A stretch of 7,214 nt of DNA, from NCBI GenBank assembly GCA_964567515.1, contig CAZMMW010000045.1, positions 1 to 7,214 on the forward strand. Direction: 5' to 3'. Both the position numbers and the translations under genes were made by a program. Shown piece after piece: positions 1 through 4,313 of the stretch (its first letter is position 1; every line of letters begins with the position of its first letter). The stretch is from JBBIVB01 sp964567515 (GTDB taxonomy: Bacteria; Patescibacteriota; Patescibacteriia; Veblenbacterales; UBA10138). The notes below the pieces were generated by a model. The model ran no database searches and had not been told where the DNA came from. It saw only the letters and a list, made by a program, of their open reading frames with translations.

Positions 1-75
1 ACACCTGTTACCATACACCTTATCAAGTGTTACCATATGGTGTTAACTGTACATACTATTGACACCTGTTATGAT
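1..75 (+). repeat. Left inverted-repeat end with three TGTTAyyAT motifs (IS-end-like)
   Basis: TGTTACCAT occurs at 6-14 and 28-36, exactly 22 bp apart, and a third variant TGTTATGAT lies at 67-75. ACACCTGTTA is repeated exactly at 1-10 and 62-71. Positions 1-62 align without gaps to the reverse complement of 7151-7212, with 40 of 62 bases identical by my count. Spaced internal repeats in inverted orientation at both ends are typical of transposase-binding ends of IS elements such as the IS21 and IS481 families; the family is inferred and no transposase gene is in the window. ACCATATGGT at 32-41 is a perfect palindrome. The outer boundary may lie beyond position 1. Confidence 0.6.
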
Positions 76-85
76 ATAAGATAAT
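59..85 (+). promoter_or_regulatory. Promoter-like sequence for the small ORF, embedded in the left repeat
   Basis: A perfect TTGACA lies at 59-64. Two -10 candidates follow. One is the extended -10 TGTTATGAT (67-75), which does not need the -35. The other is GATAAT (80-85), 15 bp from TTGACA, a short spacer. The extended -10 is also the third copy of the end repeat, so a protein binding these repeats could occlude the promoter. Which -10 is used is not decidable by eye. Confidence 0.45.
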
Positions 86-129
86 GTTAAGTATTAAAAG
101 CTAAAATAAAAATTAAAAAGGAAAATGCT

Positions 130-288
130 ATGTTACTCATTTCTACTCTTTTATCTATTGGCATAGCAATGCTATGCCATAAAAAGTTCCTTCAAACAAA
201 AAGACCATTATGGAGGTACCTTGGGGCGCTATGGGCTATAAGCGCCATGCTCAAGTCCTTTAGTGTAATCCATGACTGGGTGATGTAA
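130..288 (+). CDS. Small hydrophobic protein, 52 aa, predicted membrane hairpin
   Basis: ATG at 130 to TAA at 286-288 encodes 52 residues. AAAGG at 117-121 sits 8 nt before the ATG, the best Shine-Dalgarno on this strand apart from the one at 4018. The protein begins with a hydrophobic run (residues 1-16, MLLISTLLSIGIAMLC). A basic segment follows (residues 18-30: HKKF, TKRPLWRY). A second fairly hydrophobic stretch spans about 31-44 (LGALWAISAML), ending in VIHDWVM. This reads as two short membrane helices around a positive loop, which would put the loop in the cytoplasm. A promoter-like sequence lies upstream and an intrinsic terminator downstream, so it looks like a one-gene unit. An ATG at 125 is in another frame and stops after 13 codons. 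I do not recognise a family. The alternative is that the transcript is a structured non-coding RNA and the frame is fortuitous. Confidence 0.5.
   Translation: MLLISTLLSIGIAMLCHKKFLQTKRPLWRYLGALWAISAMLKSFSVIHDWVM
159..179 (+). other. Perfect 9-bp hairpin inside the small ORF, competing with start-codon pairing
   Basis: TGGCATAGC (159-167) pairs perfectly with GCTATGCCA (171-179) around the loop AAT. ATGCTATG occurs at 125-132, over the start codon, and again at 169-176. CATAGCA (162-168) can therefore pair either within this hairpin or with TGCTATG (126-132), which contains the AUG at 130. The two pairings are mutually exclusive. The local hairpin is longer and should win unless disturbed. 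Any regulatory role is inference. Confidence 0.45.
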
Positions 289-331
289 TATCATCACCTT
301 TATATTCCAATCCATAATAAATTGTGGATTG
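279..331 (+). other. Two consecutive RNA hairpins after the small ORF
   Basis: Hairpin one: GGTGATG (279-285) with CATCACC (292-298), loop TAATAT containing the stop codon. Hairpin two: CAATCCATAA (308-317) with TTGTGGATTG (322-331), ten pairs including one G-U, tetraloop TAAA. The first is followed by TTTATATT, too weak for a convincing terminator. With the terminator at 353-387 they give three stem-loops in a row in the 3' part of the transcript. Confidence 0.55.
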
Positions 332-352
332 AATAACAAAAAGAACTTCTTC

Positions 353-387
353 AAAGCGTTCGCGAAAGTGAATGCTTTTTTATTTTG
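353..387 (+). terminator. Strong intrinsic terminator with GAAA tetraloop
   Basis: AAAGCGTTCGC (353-363) pairs with GTGAATGCTTT (368-378): eleven pairs, two of them G-U, closed by a GAAA tetraloop (364-367). A T-rich tract runs TTTTTTATTTT (376-386), its first three bases overlapping the 3' arm of the stem. It is oriented on the + strand and ends a transcript coming from the left. The only coding frame I see in that stretch is the 52-codon ORF. Confidence 0.8.
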
Positions 388-398
388 CTATATTATTC

Positions 399-486
399 GT
401 CATGGCGATGGATCCTGCCTGTAACGGAAGACTTGAAGCAATCTATAAAAAATTATTTTTGGATTCCCGATCAAGTCGGGAATGAC
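399..486. repeat. Degenerate dispersed palindromic repeat (GTCAT...ATGAC type)
   Basis: The segment begins GTCATGGCGA (399-408), contains GAAGCAATC (435-443), and ends in a perfect 8-bp stem ATTCCCGA (463-470) / TCGGGAAT (476-483) followed by GAC, so its ends are the inverted pair GTCAT / ATGAC. This wording resembles the widely dispersed intergenic repeat written GTCATTGCGAG...GAAGCAATC in many genomes, here much decayed. The match is from memory. A 27-codon frame (402-485) crosses it but has no ribosome binding site. Confidence 0.5.
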
Positions 487-524
487 AGGATGAGACGAGA
501 ATGACAAGAAGAGCTAGAATGACA
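480..524. repeat. Short tandem GAATGACA array
   Basis: GAATGACA occurs at 480-487, 499-506 and 517-524, with steps of 19 and 18 bp and purine-rich spacers. The first copy is the right arm of the palindrome at 463-483, so the array seems to have grown from the end of the dispersed repeat. The remainder to about 570 holds only short palindromes, such as TACTTTAAAGTA at 548-559, and no gene I can support. Confidence 0.55.
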
Positions 525-575
525 GTTACTAGTGTACCGATCATAGGTACTTTAAAGTAAGTCTATTTACATTTG

Positions 576-606
576 TTGCCATTCTTGCATATTGTTATGT
601 TAAAAT
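576..606 (+). promoter_or_regulatory. Probable valS promoter (extended -10)
   Basis: TTGCCA (576-581) is followed after 19 bp by TAAAAT (601-606), with TG at 598-599 making an extended -10, TGTTAAAAT. Transcription would start near 613. It is the best-formed promoter I found between the terminator at 353-387 and valS. The long spacer and AT-rich context leave room for error; TATTAT at 612-617 is an alternative -10. Confidence 0.45.
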
Positions 607-612
607 GAATAT

Positions 613-874
613 ATTATACCCAGCAATACAACCATGCTTTAAGTTCACCCCGTACCAGAGCTAAGGCTCGGTACAGGACTTCGCTACAAAACTATATTAT
701 TAATCCAGTAAAGTATATCTTAAGTCTTTATCATTAAACTCTTGGTATCGGGGTTCGCTCAAGCCAAAATACGCTACCCCCCACATTTATTATGTTTTAC
801 CATTATCAATCTAATTATTTAGCCATCTACCGTACTCGCTTATTTTTTTGGCGAGCAAGGTTGATATACTGGGT
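613..874 (+). other. Long structured leader upstream of valS
   Basis: About 260 nt separate the likely transcription start from the valS ATG, with no gene inside. A stable hairpin forms from GTACC (652-656) plus GAGC (658-661) with GCTC (666-669) plus GGTAC (670-674), loop TAAG and one bulged A. CCCCGTACC (648-656) can instead pair with GGTATCGGGG (744-753) with one bulged T, which breaks that hairpin. GGGGT (750-754) can also pair with ACCCC (776-780). CTCGCT (835-840) and GGCGAG (850-855) enclose a U-rich loop just before AAGG (857-860). Aminoacyl-tRNA synthetase leaders are often regulatory (T-box), but I see no T-box sequence and no terminator followed by a T run here. Confidence 0.35.
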
Positions 875-3271
875 ATGAAAGAACTACCTAAAGCTTATAT
901 TCCAGCTGATTATGAAAAGGAAATTTACAAGGTATGGGAATCGTCTGGCTATTTTAATCCTGATAACCTGCCCCCCGAAGTTTTAGCAAAAACGAATCAA
1001 CCATTCTCAATCAGTCTGCCTCCACCTAATGCTACTGGGGTGTTACATCTTGGGCATGCTACAATGCTAGCTATTCAAGATTTAATGGTTCGTTTTAATA
1101 GAATGCTAGGTAAAAAAACCCTGTGGTTACCGGGTACTGATCATGCGGCTATCGCCACTCAAAATGTAGTGGAAAAAAATCTTTGGGAACAAGAAAAGAA
1201 AACTCGTTTTGATTTAGGACGCGATGTTTTTATAGCTAAGGTAAATAAATTTGTTGAGGAATCAAAAAATACTATCCATACACAAATGCGTAGTATGGGC
1301 GTTTCCTGTGATTGGTCGCGAGAGCGCTACACCCTGGATAGCGGTTTGTCACAAACCGTACAACAAGTATTTGTCAAAATGTATCGTGATGGATTAATTT
1401 ACCGCGGTAACAGAATTGTTAATTGGTGCTATCGCTGTGGCACTACCTTAGCTGATGATGAAGTAGAATATAAAGAATCACTGGGCAAACTTTATTATAT
1501 TAATTATGGTCCGCTGATTGTGGCCACTACCAGACCAGAAACTAAAATTGGCGACACAGCGCTGGCGGTTAATCCTGATGATGCTCGCTATAAAAATTTA
1601 GTGGGGCAAGAATTGGAAGTAACTTTAGGAAAAGTTAAAGTCAAGGTCAAGGTTATAGCTGATAAAATTATTGATCAAAATTTTGGTTCTGGTGTCGTGG
1701 GGGTTACCCCAGCTCACAGTTTAGTGGACTTTGAATTAGCACAAAAACATCATCTACCACTAAAACAAATCATCGGATCGGACGGTAAAATGACAACCGA
1801 AGCTGGAGCTTATGCTGGATTACCTATTAAAGAAGTGCGACAACAACTTTTGACAGATTTAGGAGATAAAATAGAAAAGATTGAAGATTATAAACATAAT
1901 TTATCCATTTGTTATCGCTGCGGTACGCCAGTAGAACCCCTACCCTCCAAGCAATGGTTCGTGGCGGTGGACAAACCTTTTAAGATCGGTTGGTTTAAAA
2001 AAACCACACTTAAAAAATTAGCCATTGAGGCGGTAAAATCTAGCGAGATTAAAATAATTCCTGAACGCTTTGCTAAAGTCTATTCCCATTGGATGGATAA
2101 TCTGCATGATTGGTGTATCTCGCGGCAAATTTGGTTTGGGCACAGAATTCCTGTTTGGTATAAAAATAAACTCAAAACTGAAGATATTTATGTTGGAATT
2201 GAAACTCCACAAGGTGAAGGGTGGCAACAAGATCCCGACACTCTAGACACTTGGTTTTCTTCTGCTTTATGGACTTTTTCCACGCTTGGCTGGCCTGAAC
2301 AAACTAAAGACTTTAAAACTTTCCACCCCACTTCGGTAATGGAAACTGGCTACGATATTTTATTTTTCTGGGTAGCTAGAATGATTTTAATGACGCAATA
2401 TACCACCGGCCAAATACCTTTTAAAACAGTTTACTTGCATGGTTTGGTGCGCGATAAACAAGGCAGAAAAATGTCCAAATCTTTGGGTAATGGTATTGAT
2501 CCGATTGAAATGATAAATAAGTATGGCGCTGATGCCTTACGACTCTCCATGATAGTTGGCACTGCGCCAGGACATGATTTTCGGCTTTATGATGAAAAAA
2601 TAGCCGGCTATAGAAATTTTGTTAATAAACTCTGGAATATCAGCCGTTTTATTTTATTAACAATTAAAGACGTCTCTGTTGCCGGAAAACCAGAACCCAA
2701 GACATTAGCTGACCAATGGATTTTATCGCGTTTAGAAAATATTGCCACAGAAGTTACTAATCATCTTACCAAATTTGAATTTTCATCGGCAGCAGAGAAG
2801 CTTTATGATTTTACCTGGCATGAATTAGCCGACTGGTATTTGGAAATTGCCAAAATTGAAAATGAGAAAAAACAAACCTTGGTTTTTATCTTGCAAACTA
2901 TTTTAAAACTTTGGCATCCTTTTACGCCTTTTATTACCGAAACTATCTGGCAGGAGACCTTCAAAGGTGAGAATCTGTTAATGATTCAAACTTGGCCTAA
3001 AATTTCTGGCTATCATAATGAGGCAGCAGAAAAAGATATGGCCGAAGCACAAAAGATTATTACTTTAATCCGCAACTTCCGCGCGGAAAATAAAATAGCT
3101 AAAGACAGAGTTTTGGAATGTGCTATTATCTCAGAAAAAAATCAAAAATCTATAACTCAATACCAAAATTTGATTACTGGTTTGTATACCAAAATAGTTT
3201 TATCTGAAAAATATCAAAATGATTGGATAAAGATAAATAATAATGAGGTTGACTTATATTTTAATTTATAA
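875..3271 (+). CDS. valS: Valine--tRNA ligase (ValRS)
   Basis: Class I aminoacyl-tRNA synthetase that charges tRNA-Val with valine in the cytoplasm and hydrolyses mischarged Thr-tRNA-Val. With the ATG at 875 it has 798 residues. Visible are the HIGH-type motif HLGH (58-61) in PPPNATGVLHLGH, GTDHAAIATQ (87-96), the KMSKS loop (532-536), and WCISRQIWFGHRIPVWY (413-429). Two CxxC pairs, at 185/188 and 346/349, suggest zinc binding. The CP1 editing domain (about 205-345) keeps TTRPET (218-223) and TPAHSLVDFE (278-287). The frame is open upstream to a TTG at 848, but the methionine at 875 starts the usual family wording MKELPKAY. AAGG at 857-860 is a weak, distant ribosome site. The C-terminus ends shortly after the anticodon-binding domain and lacks the coiled-coil arm of typical bacterial ValRS. 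The stop at 3269-3271 overlaps the next gene's promoter. Confidence 0.97.
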   Translation: MKELPKAYIPADYEKEIYKVWESSGYFNPDNLPPEVLAKTNQPFSISLPPPNATGVLHLGHATMLAIQDLMVRFNRMLGKKTLWLPGTDHAAIATQNVVEKNLWEQEKKTRFDLGRDVFIAKVNKFVEESKNTIHTQMRSMGVSCDWSRERYTLDSGLSQTVQQVFVKMYRDGLIYRGNRIVNWCYRCGTTLADDEVEYKESLGKLYYINYGPLIVATTRPETKIGDTALAVNPDDARYKNLVGQELEVTLGKVKVKVKVIADKIIDQNFGSGVVGVTPAHSLVDFELAQKHHLPLKQIIGSDGKMTTEAGAYAGLPIKEVRQQLLTDLGDKIEKIEDYKHNLSICYRCGTPVEPLPSKQWFVAVDKPFKIGWFKKTTLKKLAIEAVKSSEIKIIPERFAKVYSHWMDNLHDWCISRQIWFGHRIPVWYKNKLKTEDIYVGIETPQGEGWQQDPDTLDTWFSSALWTFSTLGWPEQTKDFKTFHPTSVMETGYDILFFWVARMILMTQYTTGQIPFKTVYLHGLVRDKQGRKMSKSLGNGIDPIEMINKYGADALRLSMIVGTAPGHDFRLYDEKIAGYRNFVNKLWNISRFILLTIKDVSVAGKPEPKTLADQWILSRLENIATEVTNHLTKFEFSSAAEKLYDFTWHELADWYLEIAKIENEKKQTLVFILQTILKLWHPFTPFITETIWQETFKGENLLMIQTWPKISGYHNEAAEKDMAEAQKIITLIRNFRAENKIAKDRVLECAIISEKNQKSITQYQNLITGLYTKIVLSEKYQNDWIKINNNEVDLYFNL

Positions 3272-3277
3272 TATAAT
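3249..3277 (+). promoter_or_regulatory. Consensus promoter for the kinase gene, inside the end of valS
   Basis: TTGACT (3249-3254, five of six consensus bases) lies 17 bp from a perfect TATAAT (3272-3277); a second TATAAT overlaps at 3267-3272. Transcription would start near 3284, about five bases before the kinase ATG at 3289, giving a leaderless or near-leaderless mRNA. That fits the lack of any Shine-Dalgarno there. Confidence 0.6.
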
Positions 3278-3288
3278 AATTAACTATT

Positions 3289-3975
3289 ATGCGACGTGAA
3301 CTATTTATCGAACATGAAGAAATTGCTGAAACAGTAATCAAAGAAAAAGAAAGACTAGAAATGGTTCATGATTTAATACAAGAACTTTTAGATAATCACG
3401 TAGAAATTGGGCGAGGAAAATTAAGTGTAATTAAGAAGTTTCCCGATAATGATAAATATAAAAACTTCTGTGTAAAAGAAATCACCGGCCCAAGCTCTCC
3501 ATACTACTTCAATGACATATATATAGAAATGCGTAGACAAGCAGAAGCTTTCAAATTAGGTATTCGTGTGCCAGAACCATTTTTAACCGCTACCCCAACA
3601 GAAGGTAAAGAATTTTTTGTGATGGAGACTATAGAAGGATGTAGTCTAGAGGATATAGTGGCCAAAAATATAAACTTACCAGATAATTTTAATCCTGAAA
3701 TATTCTGGAATAAAATAAAAAAGATGTTAGAGATAATGCATAATAATAATCTCTACCATCGAGATATCCATCTAGGTAATATTATGATTGAGTGGAAAAC
3801 CGGGAATCCTGTACTGATTGATTTTGGTAATGCCGGAACAGGATTTGGTTTAGAAGATCCTTATAACGAAATAGAAAGTCTACGCGGAGAAGTATTTCGT
3901 TTTCCAGAAGATATTGAAAGTTTACGTCAAATCAAAAACAAATTTAATCAACACTTGACAGAAAAAAATAGATAG
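3289..3975 (+). CDS. Small protein-kinase-fold protein (HRD/DFG kinase)
   Basis: A 228-residue soluble protein with the ordered motifs of an active eukaryotic-like or RIO/Bud32-like kinase. It has a glycine-rich loop IGRGKLSV (40-47), a likely ATP-anchoring lysine in CVKEI (K63), and a probable helix-C glutamate in IYIEMRRQAEAF (about E80). The hinge is VMETIEGCSLEDIV (111-124), the catalytic loop YHRDIHLGNIMI (156-167) has HRD and the metal-binding Asn164, and LIDFGNAG (176-183) holds DFG. About 35 charged residues precede the glycine loop. There is no membrane segment and no sensor or PASTA domain. After DFG only about 48 residues remain, so the usual large C-lobe with activation segment and substrate-binding helices is shortened. 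The substrate is unknown and could be a protein or a small molecule. It starts 17 nt after valS with its own promoter and no Shine-Dalgarno. Confidence 0.82.
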   Translation: MRRELFIEHEEIAETVIKEKERLEMVHDLIQELLDNHVEIGRGKLSVIKKFPDNDKYKNFCVKEITGPSSPYYFNDIYIEMRRQAEAFKLGIRVPEPFLTATPTEGKEFFVMETIEGCSLEDIVAKNINLPDNFNPEIFWNKIKKMLEIMHNNNLYHRDIHLGNIMIEWKTGNPVLIDFGNAGTGFGLEDPYNEIESLRGEVFRFPEDIESLRQIKNKFNQHLTEKNR

Positions 3976-3983
3976 TTTAAGAT
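3955..3983 (+). promoter_or_regulatory. Promoter for the 78-residue gene, inside the end of the kinase gene
   Basis: A perfect TTGACA (3955-3960) is followed after 17 bp by TAAGAT (3978-3983, four of six consensus bases). The start would be near 3990, leaving a leader of about 38 nt that carries the Shine-Dalgarno AGGAG at 4018-4022. This repeats the layout seen at 3249-3277. Confidence 0.5.
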
Positions 3984-4027
3984 GATTAATTCAAAATAAA
4001 TATATGTCAATAAAAATAGGAGATCAT

Positions 4028-4264
4028 ATGGCAAAAATCAAGATAGCTGCTACTTTTGAAGAAAAGGTAATTAAAATAGTCAGAAGACTAATTCAGGAAG
4101 GTGGCAATGAGGCAATTTTAGATCCACAGCGTTTTCCTTATTTAAAAGTAGTTATAAGTGAACAAAAACCAACTAAAGTTAAACTAATAACTACTATTCC
4201 AGTTCCACCGGATTTAAAAGAGTCTCTTACCAACAAAGATATCTATATAACGACAAAAGATTAG
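4028..4264 (+). CDS. Hypothetical small protein, 78 aa
   Basis: I do not recognise this protein. The ATG at 4028 is chosen because AGGAG (4018-4022) sits 5 nt before it. An in-frame ATG at 4004 would add eight residues (MSIKIGDH) but has no ribosome site and lies close to the likely transcription start. The protein opens with a lysine-rich strand (MAKIKIAATF), then a probable amphipathic helix (FEEKVIKIVRRLIQEGG). Two beta-like stretches follow, YLKVVISEQ and KVKLITTIPVPP, and then DLKESL and a charged end. The pattern is of a small soluble alpha/beta protein; no signal peptide, membrane helix, cysteine pair or catalytic motif is visible. It is the last + strand gene before the convergent terminator and may be co-transcribed with the kinase as well as from its own promoter. 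Confidence 0.7.
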   Translation: MAKIKIAATFEEKVIKIVRRLIQEGGNEAILDPQRFPYLKVVISEQKPTKVKLITTIPVPPDLKESLTNKDIYITTKD

Positions 4265-4276
4265 TTATCCAAAAAT

Positions 4277-4313
4277 AATAATAGCCACCATCAACACAAC
4301 GGTGGCTATTATT
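4277..4313. terminator. Bidirectional terminator between convergent genes
   Basis: AATAATAGCCACC (4277-4289) pairs perfectly over 13 bp with GGTGGCTATTATT (4301-4313) around an 11-nt loop. On the minus strand it is followed by a T-rich run (TATTATTTTTGG), and on the + strand by a weaker TCATT. It abuts the stop codon of the minus-strand ATPase gene (4314-4316) and follows the + strand stop at 4264 by 12 nt, so it probably serves both transcripts. Confidence 0.85.

Noticed and set aside
402..485. 27-codon frame across the palindromic repeat
   Set aside because: It has no Shine-Dalgarno, and its sequence is that of the repeat and its palindrome.
480..524. CRISPR array from the regularly spaced GAATGACA units
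   Set aside because: Repeats of 8 bp with 10-11 bp spacers are far too short, and no cas gene is near.
640..785. tRNA or T-box element in the valS leader, suggested by GGGGTTCGCTC
   Set aside because: No cloverleaf can be drawn, no T-box core sequence is present, and there is no terminator with a T tract.
848..874. TTG start adding nine residues to ValRS
   Set aside because: It lies in the T-rich loop of a possible hairpin, has no ribosome site, and the family normally begins at the MKELP methionine at 875.
1629..1655. KVKVKVKV run in ValRS as a possible assembly artefact or repeat expansion
   Set aside because: It is only about four similar hexamers, stays in frame, and lies in a variable strand of the editing domain.
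2018..2230. Minus-strand open frame of 70 codons inside valS
   Set aside because: It lies fully within a well-supported gene on the other strand and has no ribosome site or recognisable protein features.
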